Shown here: positions 25,122-33,698 of the stretch, piece by piece | Position numbering within the stretch: position 1 is the first letter of the stretch | Layout of the letters: each line of letters begins with the position of its first letter | NCBI GenBank assembly: GCA_004557735.1 | Contig: SFFV01000006.1 | Coordinates: forward strand, 1-64,000 | DNA length: 64,000 nt | Source: Clostridiales bacterium | GTDB lineage: Bacteria; Bacillota; Clostridia; Oscillospirales; Oscillospiraceae | Direction: 5' to 3' | Program-made: the position numbers and the translations under genes | Notes under the pieces: generated by a model | What the model was told of the DNA's origin: nothing | Databases searched by the model: none | The model's input: the letters and a program-made list of their open reading frames with translations, nothing else

Positions 25122-27524
25122 TTAAGCGCGCTTATGTGCCCTTTTCTTTTTTGTTTCGGCAAGAAAATGCTTCCAGCCGCCCTTTTCTTTATTGACGATT
25201 TTCAGCAGCGCCTTGACCTGCGCGTCGGAAAAGACGTTCGCCATGCGCGCGGCGTTGCGCCACGGCATATCGAGCACATACATGAGATTCCCGGCGTTTT
25301 CCCTGCTGCCGACAAGATCCATCACGCGCCGCGCGGCTGCGAGCGCGGTGTACAGGCCCTTTCCCAGCCCGCCGGGGAGATATTTACCGCGGGAGATGGC
25401 GTCGTTGAAGTCCACCGCGCCGCGATCCTTCCAGCGCGCGGGCGGGATATCATGCCCGAGGAGCGCGGCGAAGCTCCCGTCGGAGACATGGTGCACGTCC
25501 GCGCGGCGGTAGACGTCAAATTCCGGCGCAGCGTATTCATCAAAGGGCGCTTCGCCGGCAACATGCACCGTGCGCACAAGCCGAAGATCGCGGCAGGATG
25601 CGCCGACGCAGAGCTCATACCCGCCCTCTTCCACGACCCAGCGGTTCTTCGCGCGGCTCCAAACGGCAAAGCTCCGTTCGCCAAGCGGGATAAATACCGT
25701 CTTTTCCTCGCCGGGCAGCAGCTCCACGCGCGCAAAGCCCGCGAGCGAAAGCGCCGGGCGCAGCATGCCGCCGGTTTTCGCGCGGACATAGAGCTGCGCG
25801 ATCTCCGCCCCGGCGCGGCTGCCGGTGTTTTTCACCGTGAAGCTCACGCCGCCGGGCGAAAATTCGCCGGGCGCGTAGGAAAACTCCGTATAGCTCAAGC
25901 CGTAGCCGAACGGGTATTTGACGCGCTTGTGCGCGCTCTCGTAATACCGGTAGCCGACGAACAGCCCCTCGCGGTATTCGCTCGTCGCCTCACGGCCCGG
26001 GTACCATGGCGCGCAGGGCGTGTCCTCGAGCCGGACGGGCATCGTCTCGGCGAGCTTGCCGCAGGGGTTCGCCTCGCCCGTGAGGAGCGCGGCGCACGCC
26101 GTGCCGACGGCCTGCCCGCCGAGACAGAGATACAGCACCGCGCGGGAAAACACATCCCACGTCATTTCCACAGGGCTGCCGCATTGCAGCACGACGCCGA
26201 CGTTCGGGTTGATCTCCGCGATCTCGCGCAGAAGGTCGAGCTGGTTTTCTCGCAGACGCATGTGCCCGCGGTCATACCCCTCCGCTTCGCTTCCCTCGTC
26301 CAGGCCGAGGAAGAGCAGTACCTTTTCGCTTCGCGCGGCAAGATCCTTCGCCCGGCGCAGCAGCCGCGGCGCGGCGGCTCCGCTGCGAAGGAAGCCTTTT
26401 TCATATCCGACGATGTTCACGCCGGCGTCGCGCAGCGCGTCGAGCGGCGCATCCAGCCGCGTGGGGTTGACATGCGAGCTGCCCGCGCCCTGATAGCGCG
26501 GCACGGCGGCAAAATCGCCGATGACGGCAACGCGCTCAAAGCGCCGCAGCGGGAGAAATTCGTTCTCGTTTTTCAGCAGCACCGCCGACTCCGCCGCGGC
26601 TTTCGCGGCAAGCGCATGGTGCGCCGTGCCGTCGGAAACGCCGCCGTGCGCGAGCGTTTTCTGCGCGCTGAACACAAAGTCCAGCACATGATCGACCTGC
26701 TCGTCGAGAAGGGCCTCGTCGAGCGTCCCGCTGCGCACGGCATCCACGATGTGCCGGTCGGTCTCGCCGTTTGAGGCGGGCATTTCCAGCGACGAGCCGG
26801 CGCGCACGGCCTCCACGCGGTCGTTGTTGCCGCCCCAGTCGGACACGACAAGCCCGTCAAAGCCCCACTCGCCGCGCAGAATGTCGCGCAGGAGATGCCC
26901 GTTTTCGTTGCAGTAGGTGCCGTTGAGCCGGTTGTACGCCGTCATGAGAGAGCGCACGCCGCCCTCTTTTACGGCGGTCTCAAACGCCGGGAGATAGATC
27001 TCGCGCAGCGTCCGCTCGTCCACAACGGAATCGGTCGTCATACGGCGCAGCTCCTGCGAGTTGGCGGCAAAATGCTTCACGCACGCGCTCACGCCGGTGC
27101 TCTGTATGCCGCGGATCATCGCCGCGGCAAGTTTTCCGGAGAGCAGCGGGTCCTCGGAAAAATACTCGAAATTCCGCCCGCAGAGCGGGCTGCGCTTGAT
27201 ATTCACGCCCGGCCCGAGCACCATGCCGACGCCCTGCGCCACAGCCTCCTCGCCGATAGCGCGGCCGACGTCGGAGAGCAGTGATTCGTCCCAGGTGTTC
27301 GCGAGCGCGCTCGCCGTCGGAAAGCACGTCGCCGGAACGGAGCGGCCAAGCCCCAGCGCGTCGGAATCGCTCTCCTGCCTGCGCAGGCCGTGCGGTCCGT
27401 CCGTCATCATCTCGGACGGTATGCCGAGCCGTTTCACAGCCTTTGTGTGCCAGAAATCCAGTCCGGACGTAAGCCCCGCCTTTTCTTCGAGCGTCAGCTT
27501 GGCGATGAGACCGGCGTATTTCAT
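25122..27524 (-). CDS. Glycoside hydrolase family 3 (beta-glucosidase type)
   Basis: 800 residues. The GH3 TIM-barrel has DGPHGLRRQ near 42 and the nucleophile Asp in VVSDWGGNN near 230. The GH3-C domain follows, and an FnIII-like domain is visible at about 560-640 (GLSYTEFSY). No signal peptide, so it acts on imported oligosaccharides. The last 45 residues end in a Lys-rich helix that is also left as a fragment at 19215-19349. GGGGAGGG is the ribosome site. Substrate not assignable. Confidence 0.94.
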   Translation of the reverse strand: MKYAGLIAKLTLEEKAGLTSGLDFWHTKAVKRLGIPSEMMTDGPHGLRRQESDSDALGLGRSVPATCFPTASALANTWDESLLSDVGRAIGEEAVAQGVGMVLGPGVNIKRSPLCGRNFEYFSEDPLLSGKLAAAMIRGIQSTGVSACVKHFAANSQELRRMTTDSVVDERTLREIYLPAFETAVKEGGVRSLMTAYNRLNGTYCNENGHLLRDILRGEWGFDGLVVSDWGGNNDRVEAVRAGSSLEMPASNGETDRHIVDAVRSGTLDEALLDEQVDHVLDFVFSAQKTLAHGGVSDGTAHHALAAKAAAESAVLLKNENEFLPLRRFERVAVIGDFAAVPRYQGAGSSHVNPTRLDAPLDALRDAGVNIVGYEKGFLRSGAAAPRLLRRAKDLAARSEKVLLFLGLDEGSEAEGYDRGHMRLRENQLDLLREIAEINPNVGVVLQCGSPVEMTWDVFSRAVLYLCLGGQAVGTACAALLTGEANPCGKLAETMPVRLEDTPCAPWYPGREATSEYREGLFVGYRYYESAHKRVKYPFGYGLSYTEFSYAPGEFSPGGVSFTVKNTGSRAGAEIAQLYVRAKTGGMLRPALSLAGFARVELLPGEEKTVFIPLGERSFAVWSRAKNRWVVEEGGYELCVGASCRDLRLVRTVHVAGEAPFDEYAAPEFDVYRRADVHHVSDGSFAALLGHDIPPARWKDRGAVDFNDAISRGKYLPGGLGKGLYTALAAARRVMDLVGSRENAGNLMYVLDMPWRNAARMANVFSDAQVKALLKIVNKEKGGWKHFLAETKKKRAHKRA

Positions 27525-27570
27525 TTGCGCGCCCTCCCCGATACATACTTTATGATAACTGCATCATAGC

Positions 27571-27606
27571 AAAAAAACCGCCCGGCGGCAATATGCTGTC
27601 GGGCGG
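27571..27606 (-). terminator. alr terminator
   Basis: CCGCCCG (27578-27584) pairs with CGGGCGG (27600-27606); on the minus strand seven T follow. It separates alr from the GH3 gene. Confidence 0.8.
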
Positions 27607-27614
27607 TCGGCCAT

Positions 27615-28745
27615 TCAGTTCTCGATAATGCGCTCCACGCGCGGCGAGAGCGCGCTCGTGAGCGCGCACCCCTCGTTCGCGCCGCAGCAGTTCGCAACAT
27701 CCTGCGAGAGAAGGACGTTTCCCGCGCGGTCGAAGCCGAAGAGCGTGACCTCCTCGCCGGGGTGCACGTCCATACCGGTCACGTCCACCATGCATTGATC
27801 CATGCAGCATGCAAGCAGAGGCCGGCGCTCACCGCGCACGAGAATGTCGCCGTGCATCTCCACAAGCGGGAGATATAGCCCGTCGCCGTAGCCGACGCCG
27901 ACGATGGCAACGTCCGCGTCGTGTTCGAGCGTATATGCCCCGCCGTAGCCGAGCTTTTCCCCGGCGCTGCGGCGGTGAACGGCCATGACGCAGCTGCGCC
28001 ACGAGGCGCATTCGCGCACATTCCCACGCGGCTGCGTCGGGTGATCCATGATGAGCCGCCGCCCGAGGCGAACGGCGTCAAAGTGGTATTCGGGGTAGTA
28101 CTCGCTCCCGGCGCTGTCGCAGATGTGGCGCATCGGCACCGCAAAGCCCGCGCGCTCGACCCGATCGGCACTGCGCAGCAGAAGCTCCGCCTGCGCGCGG
28201 CAAAGCTCCGGCTTTGCCGTGTCGGCAAAGTGGGAATAGACCCCCGTGAGCTTCACCCGCTCCCCGGCGGCGGAGAGCTCCTTCAAAAGAGCCTCCAGTT
28301 CGTCGCCCGGCGTCACGCCGACACGGTGGAGCCCGGTGTCGATTTTGATCTGGATCTTTACCTCCGTCTGCGCCGCCTCCGCCGCCGCGGCGAGAGCGGG
28401 GAGCAGGCCGAGCCGCCCGGCAGTCAGCGTGAGATGCGCGCCCGCCGCGGCGGGAATGGCATGCGGCAAGGGGTTTCCGAGAATGAGCGCGTCCTTTTTG
28501 ACGCCGAGCGCGCGCAGCGCCAGCCCCTCGGACACATGCGCAAGCGCGAACGTATGAATGCCCGGCAGCGCCGCAAGCGCCGGAGCGGTGAGCGAAAGGC
28601 CCAGTCCATAGGCGTCGCACTTGAGCACCGGGATGATCTCCGCGCCGGGCGAGAGCGTTTTTTCGATGGCGGCAACGTTCGCACACAGCGCGTCCGTATG
28701 CACCGCCAAATAGGAGTTATTCAAACTGTTCATATAATAATTCAT
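27615..28745 (-). CDS. alr: Alanine racemase
   Basis: 376 residues. Makes D-alanine for cell wall peptides. The PLP lysine is Lys42 in VLKCDAYGLG, the second base is probably the Tyr in LGYGGAY near 270, and MDQCMVDVTG is the usual late motif. The region RLGRRLIMDHPTQPRG replaces the common RPGIALYG and is unusual, so a broader amino acid racemase is possible. GGGAGG is 7 bases before ATG 28745. Promoter TTGCAT-17-TATAAT at 28835-28863 on the minus strand. Confidence 0.9.
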   Translation of the reverse strand: MNYYMNSLNNSYLAVHTDALCANVAAIEKTLSPGAEIIPVLKCDAYGLGLSLTAPALAALPGIHTFALAHVSEGLALRALGVKKDALILGNPLPHAIPAAAGAHLTLTAGRLGLLPALAAAAEAAQTEVKIQIKIDTGLHRVGVTPGDELEALLKELSAAGERVKLTGVYSHFADTAKPELCRAQAELLLRSADRVERAGFAVPMRHICDSAGSEYYPEYHFDAVRLGRRLIMDHPTQPRGNVRECASWRSCVMAVHRRSAGEKLGYGGAYTLEHDADVAIVGVGYGDGLYLPLVEMHGDILVRGERRPLLACCMDQCMVDVTGMDVHPGEEVTLFGFDRAGNVLLSQDVANCCGANEGCALTSALSPRVERIIEN

Positions 28746-28834
28746 AATGCCGCCTCCCGATTATTCACATATTCACCGCATCCATGCATATCGAAAGCGC
28801 AGGACGCGGCAGAAACGGCGCGGAAACGCTGCAT

Positions 28835-28863
28835 ATTATATTGTATAAACCTCTTTTATGCAA
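28835..28863 (-). promoter_or_regulatory. alr promoter
   Basis: Minus strand TTGCAT (28858-28863), 17-base spacer, TATAAT (28835-28840). Confidence 0.8.
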
Positions 28864-28936
28864 TAGATTTTTCCGGCTTTTGGCAATATCACCAAAAACT
28901 GCGGAAGAAAAGCGGCAGAAATCGAATTTAAAACCA

Positions 28937-28965
28937 TTGACATTGTATAAATATTCGTTTATACT
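28937..28965 (+). promoter_or_regulatory. Promoter with ARG-box-like dyad, amino acid ABC operon
   Basis: TTGACA (28937-28942), 17-base spacer, TATACT (28960-28965). A perfect dyad GTATAAA-N6-TTTATAC covers 28945-28964 with an ATATTC core. Its AT-rich form and size resemble ArgR/AhrC operators, so arginine-dependent repression is plausible. Confidence 0.7.
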
Positions 28966-29017
28966 ATGCCCAACCTGAAACAAATTCATTCCCGCTGAAT
29001 AGAAAGGAAAGAAAGAA

Positions 29018-29803
29018 ATGAAAAAAGCAACAGCAATCGTTCTGGCTCTGCTCATGGTGCTGAGCCTTGCCGCCTGCGGCAGCGCTTCGTCCGAAAGCAA
29101 AACTCTCGTCATGGCTACTTCCGCCGACTATCCCCCGTATGAGTTCATCATTCTGAACGACAAGAACGAGCAGCAGTACGTCGGCATCGACATTTCCGTC
29201 TCCGAGGCGATCGCCGCGGATATGGGCAAGGAGCTTCAGGTCGTGAACATGGACTTTGACAGCCTCATGGCCGGACTGCAGAAGGGCGACGCCGACATGG
29301 TCCTCGCCGCCATCGAGATCACCGAGGAGCGTCTTGAGGCCGCCGATTTTTCCGATCCCTACTACACCGACCTGCCTCCGATGATCCTCATCAAGGCGGA
29401 CAAGGCTGCCGAGTACACCAGTCTTGAAGCCTTCTCCGGCAAGAGCGTCGGCGCGCAGACCGGCACAACCAAGGCCGATCTCGTCACCAGCGACATGCCC
29501 GGCGCGAATCTCGTGGGTCTTACGAGCGTGAACGACCTCGTCAACCAGCTCGTGTACGACAAGGTGGACGCCATTGTTCTGGACGGCGCCGTTGCCACCC
29601 AGTATGCCAAGTCCAACAGCGATCTCGTTGTGGCGGACGTGGCCCTCGGCGAAGCGTACCCCTATTGCGTCGCCGTGCAGAAGGGCGACCCGAAGGGTCT
29701 GCTCCCCTCCATCAACGAGACGATCGCGAAGCTCGTTGCCGACGGCACGATCGAACAGTACATTGCCGACGCCGAAGCTCTCAGCGATCAGGCGATCGAG
29801 TAA
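29018..29803 (+). CDS. Amino acid ABC transporter substrate-binding lipoprotein
   Basis: 261 residues. Lipobox LSLAAC (Cys20) and a family 3 solute-binding fold with the start SADYPPYEF and late AYPYCVAVQKGD. Binds a polar or basic amino acid outside the membrane. The ARG-box-like promoter favours arginine or a related amino acid. AGAAAGGAAAG is the ribosome site. A stable hairpin separates it from the permease gene, which would give more binding protein than permease. Confidence 0.93.
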   Translation: MKKATAIVLALLMVLSLAACGSASSESKTLVMATSADYPPYEFIILNDKNEQQYVGIDISVSEAIAADMGKELQVVNMDFDSLMAGLQKGDADMVLAAIEITEERLEAADFSDPYYTDLPPMILIKADKAAEYTSLEAFSGKSVGAQTGTTKADLVTSDMPGANLVGLTSVNDLVNQLVYDKVDAIVLDGAVATQYAKSNSDLVVADVALGEAYPYCVAVQKGDPKGLLPSINETIAKLVADGTIEQYIADAEALSDQAIE

Positions 29804-29834
29804 TCCGACCGTACATCCTTCTCTTTGAAGCGTG

Positions 29835-29865
29835 TGCGCCCTGTCTGCGTTTCAGACAGGGCGCA
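29835..29865 (+). other. Intercistronic hairpin after the binding protein
   Basis: A 13-bp stem (29835-29847 with 29853-29865) with 5-base loop and only a weak T stretch after it. It probably acts as a partial terminator or an mRNA stabilizer. Confidence 0.65.
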
Positions 29866-29926
29866 TATGTGACGTTTTCTCTTTCGCATTTCCCGTTTCC
29901 AAATACAGAAAGGGTCAGGAAATATT

Positions 29927-30658
29927 ATGTGGTGGTCTAACCTGTTTGCCGGAATGTCCCCGGCGAACTTCTTCAATTTTTCCTTCCTGCCGAAGTATCT
30001 TTCCTTCTTCGTGCAGGGGCTGGAATATACGCTGCTGCTCTCGGTCATATCGGTAGGGCTGGCGGTCATTCCGGCGCTCGCGCTCGCGCTCATGCGTCTG
30101 AGCCGCAGCCGGATCGTGCGGAATCTCTCCGGCGCGTACATCGCCGTGTTTCGCTCTACGCCGATGATGGTGCAGCTCTACATCATTTTCTACGGCCTTT
30201 TCAGCGTGATCCGGATCCCCTCGGTCGTCATTCTGGGCTTTATCGATCTCTCCCGCTTCATTCCCGGCGTGGTGGCGCTCGCGCTCAACTCCTCGGCATA
30301 TGTTGCGGAGATCATCCGCGCGGGTATTCTCGCCGTGGACGGCGGGCAGAACGAGGCGGCGCGCTCGCTCGGTCTCAGCTCGTGGCAGAGCATGAAGCTC
30401 GTCGTGCTGCCGCAGGCGATCAAGAACATCCTCCCCGCGCTCGCCAACGAACTCGTCACGATGGTGAAGGAATCGTCCATCTGCTCGGTGCTCGGCATGA
30501 CGGAGCTTATCTGGGGTGCCAAGACCGTTGCGACAACGACATACAAGACGCTCTCTCCGTATGTCCTCGCAGCGCTCGTGTACTTCGTCATCAACTACCC
30601 GGCCAGCAAGGCCATTGAAGCGATCGAAAGGAGAATGCGCCGTGGCGACAGGATCTGA
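29927..30658 (+). CDS. Amino acid ABC transporter permease
   Basis: 243 residues, His/Glu/Arg/Opine (HisM-type) permease family. Five or six membrane spans with ALNSSAYVAEIIRAGI and the EAA loop DGGQNEAARSLGLS near 140, where the ATPase docks. The signature IKNILPALANELVTMVKESS follows. Its stop overlaps the GTG start of the ATPase gene by 17 bases. Confidence 0.95.
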   Translation: MWWSNLFAGMSPANFFNFSFLPKYLSFFVQGLEYTLLLSVISVGLAVIPALALALMRLSRSRIVRNLSGAYIAVFRSTPMMVQLYIIFYGLFSVIRIPSVVILGFIDLSRFIPGVVALALNSSAYVAEIIRAGILAVDGGQNEAARSLGLSSWQSMKLVVLPQAIKNILPALANELVTMVKESSICSVLGMTELIWGAKTVATTTYKTLSPYVLAALVYFVINYPASKAIEAIERRMRRGDRI

Positions 30659-31385
30659 ACTCATCCGCGTAGAGGATGTGACCAAGAAATTCAAGGGCGG
30701 CGTCGTGGCGCTCAACGGATGCTCGCTCACCATCTCGCCCGGCGAGGTCGTGGCGATCATCGGCCCCTCCGGCAGCGGCAAATCCACGCTGCTCCGGTGC
30801 CTGAATCTGCTGGAAACGCCGACCTCCGGCCATATCTTTTTTGACGGCGTGGACATCACCGACAAGAAGGTGGACATCAACCTCCACCGGCGGAAAATGG
30901 GCATGGTGTTCCAGCACTTCAATCTCTTCCCGCACAAGACCGTGATGCAGAACATCACGCTCGCGCCCGTGACGCTCAAGCTCAAAACCGAGGACGAGGC
31001 GAAAAAGCGCGGCATGGAGCTTTTGGAGCGTATCGGGCTTGCGGACAAGGCAAACGAGTACCCGAACATGCTCTCCGGCGGGCAGAAGCAGCGCATTGCG
31101 ATCGTCCGCGCGCTGTGCATGGAGCCGGACGTGATGCTCTTTGACGAGCCGACGAGCGCGCTCGACCCCGAAATGGTCGGCGAGGTGCTCGATCTCATGC
31201 GCCAGCTCGCCGCCGACGGCATGACCATGGCGATCGTGACGCACGAGATGGGCTTTGCCCGCGAGGTGGCGAGCCGCGTCATCTTCATGGACGGCGGCGC
31301 GATCCTTGAGGAGAATACGCCCTCCGAGCTGTTTGACCATCCGCAGAACCCCCGCACGCAGACGTTTCTCTCGAAGGTGCTGTAA
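30642..31385 (+). CDS. Amino acid ABC transporter ATP-binding protein
   Basis: 247 residues, GlnQ/ArtP type. Walker A GPSGSGKST near 42, signature LSGGQKQR near 145 and Walker B MLFDEPTSALDP. I start it at GTG 30642, which has AAAGGAG 8 bases upstream, because no ATG lies before the first conserved residues. It energises the importer. Confidence 0.94.
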   Translation: MATGSELIRVEDVTKKFKGGVVALNGCSLTISPGEVVAIIGPSGSGKSTLLRCLNLLETPTSGHIFFDGVDITDKKVDINLHRRKMGMVFQHFNLFPHKTVMQNITLAPVTLKLKTEDEAKKRGMELLERIGLADKANEYPNMLSGGQKQRIAIVRALCMEPDVMLFDEPTSALDPEMVGEVLDLMRQLAADGMTMAIVTHEMGFAREVASRVIFMDGGAILEENTPSELFDHPQNPRTQTFLSKVL

Positions 31386-31422
31386 TGATTCCGCCGCAGC
31401 CCCCTCTTTATGCCGGCATCGA

Positions 31423-31460
31423 CCGCCCCGAAGAAAAATCTTCGGGGCGGCTTTCTTTTT
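31423..31460 (+). terminator. Terminator of the ABC importer operon
   Basis: A 12-bp stem (31423-31434 with 31439-31450) then CTTTCTTTTT. Confidence 0.9.
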
Positions 31461-31519
31461 CAGACTGGTTTCAGGAAACGGCCGTATAATTTCACCATCA
31501 AAGCAAAGGGGACGCCAAC

Positions 31520-31954
31520 ATGAGCGGATCTACTTTTGAACGGCGGGAGATCCTTGCCGTGTTCCTGTCGATGGCGGCCGGCCTTGCCTGCGGTATGGGC
31601 TGCGTCGCGGTCGCGGCGGTGTTCACTTTTCTCATCTGCCTTGTCTATGCGCTGCTCTCCCGCTCGCGCTTCGGTGAGGAGAAAAACGGCGATAAGCACC
31701 GGACGATGAACATCACCGTCCCCGAATCACTCGAATACGCCGGGGCGTTCGACGACATTTTTGAGACCTATACCGAGAGCCACCGTCTTGTGCGCGTTAA
31801 AACCACCGGTCTCGGCAGTCTCAACCGGCTCACCTATGATATCATGCTCCGCCGCGCCGGGGAGGAGAAGGCGTTCATCGACGCGCTTCGCTGCCGGAAC
31901 GGGAATCTGGAGATCAGTCTCACGCAACACGCCGCCGAGGGCTGCGAGCTGTGA
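31520..31954 (+). pseudogene. N-terminally truncated DUF4956 membrane protein
   Basis: 144 residues. The sequence from residue 4 (REILAVFLSMAAGLACGMG) through the last span and the cytoplasmic end (ITVPESLEYAGAFDDIF, VKTTGLGSLNRLTYD) matches the last two thirds of DUF4956 proteins, which are about 220 residues. The first spans and the RFRS motif region are missing. Yet it has AAAGGGGA before the ATG and a TATAAT at 31488-31493, so it may still be made. DUF4956 genes usually follow a VTC-type polyphosphate polymerase gene, absent here. Confidence 0.7.
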
Positions 31955-31974
31955 AAAAAAGGAGGATACCACCC

Positions 31975-33543
31975 ATGGAAAAAATTCTGTCTTTGATGCT
32001 CGCCTTTTCGCTCTGCCTGTCGCTCGTCGGCTGCGGCAGCGCCGAGGCCGCGGGCGACGGCAATACATCCGGCAATGTCTCCGCTGCGGACAGCGCCGCC
32101 GCAGCATCGGAAGCCGAGCTTCTCGCCGCCGAGGCGGAGGCCGGGAAGGACGTGGAAACGACCGTTACGATCACGCTCTCGGACGGCGCGCAGCGCGCCG
32201 ACGGTGCGGGCGTTGCCGTCGCCGGCGACACGGTAACGGTCACCTCCGGCGGCAGCTATCGCGTGACCGGCACGCTCACCAACGGGCAGATCGTCGTGAA
32301 CGCGCCGGAGGAAACGGTTGTCCTCGCGCTCGACGGCGCTTCCGTCGCCTGCGAAAACAGCGCCGCCCTTTATGTGGTCGACGCGAAAAAAGTCATTCTC
32401 TCGCTCGTCTCCGGCAGCGAAAACGCCCTTGCCTCCACGGGCGAATACGTCCAGACCGACGGCAACACCGTGGACGCCGCGCTCTTTTCCAAGGACGATC
32501 TCACGATCAAGGGCAGCGGCGCGCTCGCCGTCTCCTCCGAGACCGGCCACGGGATCGTCTCCAAGGATGAGCTGAAGATCCAGGGCGGCACGCTCACCGT
32601 CACGGCAGCGAAAAAGGGTCTGGCGGCGAACGACCTTGTGGAGATCACCGGCGGCGACATTACCGTCGCGAGCGGCAAGCACGGCATTCACTGCGATAAA
32701 GCGCTCATGATCTCCCACGGCTCGATCAGCATCACGGAGTCCTTTGAAGGGCTGGAAGCTAAAACCATTGAAATCTCCGGCGGCAGCATCTCTGTCGCCG
32801 CGAGCGACGACGGGCTGAACGCCTCCGATCCGAACGCTTCGTCCTCCGGCTCGAACGCCCCGTTCTCCGGCCGGGGCGGTTTCGGCGGCATGGACGAGGC
32901 GCAGGCGGGGACATACATCCTCATTTCCGGCGGCAGGCTCACCGTGAACGCCGCGGGCGACGGCATAGACTCCAACGGTGATCTCACGATCACCGGCGGC
33001 GAGATCTATGTGAGCGGCCCAACGAACAGCGGCAACAGCGCGTTTGATTATGCCGGAGCCGGCACGATCACCGGCGGCACGGTCATTGCCGCGGGCTCGT
33101 CCGGCATGGCGCAGAGCCTGTCGTCCGGCACACAGGGCGTGGTGCTGCTCACACTCTCCGCCGCGCAGAGCGCCGGAAGCGCCGTGACGCTCAAGGACGC
33201 GAACGGCGTGCTCCTCGCCTCCTTCACGCCGGAGAAATCGTATTCCTCCGTTGTCATCAGCGCGCCGGGCATGGAGAGCGGCGGAACATACACCGTTGCC
33301 TGCGGCAGCGAGAGCCGGAGCATTACGCTTGAGGGCTGCACCTACTTGGAGGACGGTTTCGGCGGTTTTGGCGGCGGGAAGTCCGGCGGTATGGGCAACG
33401 GTTTCGGCGGAGGGCGCCCGGAGGGCGATTTTGACGGCGGGCGGACGGACGGGACGCCTCCGTCCGGTTTCTCCGGCGGCAAGCCGAGCGGTACGCCGCC
33501 CGCCGGTTTCTCCGGCGGCGGCTCGGCCGGGCAAAGCGCGTGA
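31975..33543 (+). CDS. Carbohydrate-binding-domain lipoprotein (DUF4353)
   Basis: 522 residues. Lipobox LSLVGC (Cys20), a low-complexity Ala/Asp/Glu stretch, then a beta-helix-like array of short repeats such as KGSGALAVSS, ISGGSISVAAS and ITGGEIYVSG, as in the DUF4353 family. The C-terminus is Gly/Phe/Pro-rich (FSGGKPSGTPPAGFSGG). Likely cell-surface attached. AAAGGAGG stands 8 bases before ATG 31975. It commonly accompanies DUF4956 and a polyphosphate polymerase; only the truncated DUF4956 remains here. Confidence 0.85.
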   Translation: MEKILSLMLAFSLCLSLVGCGSAEAAGDGNTSGNVSAADSAAAASEAELLAAEAEAGKDVETTVTITLSDGAQRADGAGVAVAGDTVTVTSGGSYRVTGTLTNGQIVVNAPEETVVLALDGASVACENSAALYVVDAKKVILSLVSGSENALASTGEYVQTDGNTVDAALFSKDDLTIKGSGALAVSSETGHGIVSKDELKIQGGTLTVTAAKKGLAANDLVEITGGDITVASGKHGIHCDKALMISHGSISITESFEGLEAKTIEISGGSISVAASDDGLNASDPNASSSGSNAPFSGRGGFGGMDEAQAGTYILISGGRLTVNAAGDGIDSNGDLTITGGEIYVSGPTNSGNSAFDYAGAGTITGGTVIAAGSSGMAQSLSSGTQGVVLLTLSAAQSAGSAVTLKDANGVLLASFTPEKSYSSVVISAPGMESGGTYTVACGSESRSITLEGCTYLEDGFGGFGGGKSGGMGNGFGGGRPEGDFDGGRTDGTPPSGFSGGKPSGTPPAGFSGGGSAGQSA

Positions 33544-33628
33544 CGCCCCGCTCCGCGGGCGTGCTGACGGGAGCCTGACGAAACGGGTCTCGTTTGAGAG
33601 CCTATAAAAAAACTTTTTTGACAAATTC

Positions 33629-33662
33629 AAACGGCGTGACCGGAAAGGTCACGCCGTTTTCG
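33629..33662 (+). terminator. Terminator after the DUF4353 gene
   Basis: A 13-bp stem (33629-33641 with 33647-33659). A second GC-rich stem (CCGCCG/CGGCGG, 33670-33688) followed by seven T precedes the stop of the convergent gene. Confidence 0.8.
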
Positions 33663-33698
33663 TATTCTGCCGCCGAAAAGTCCGGCGGCGCCGTTTTT

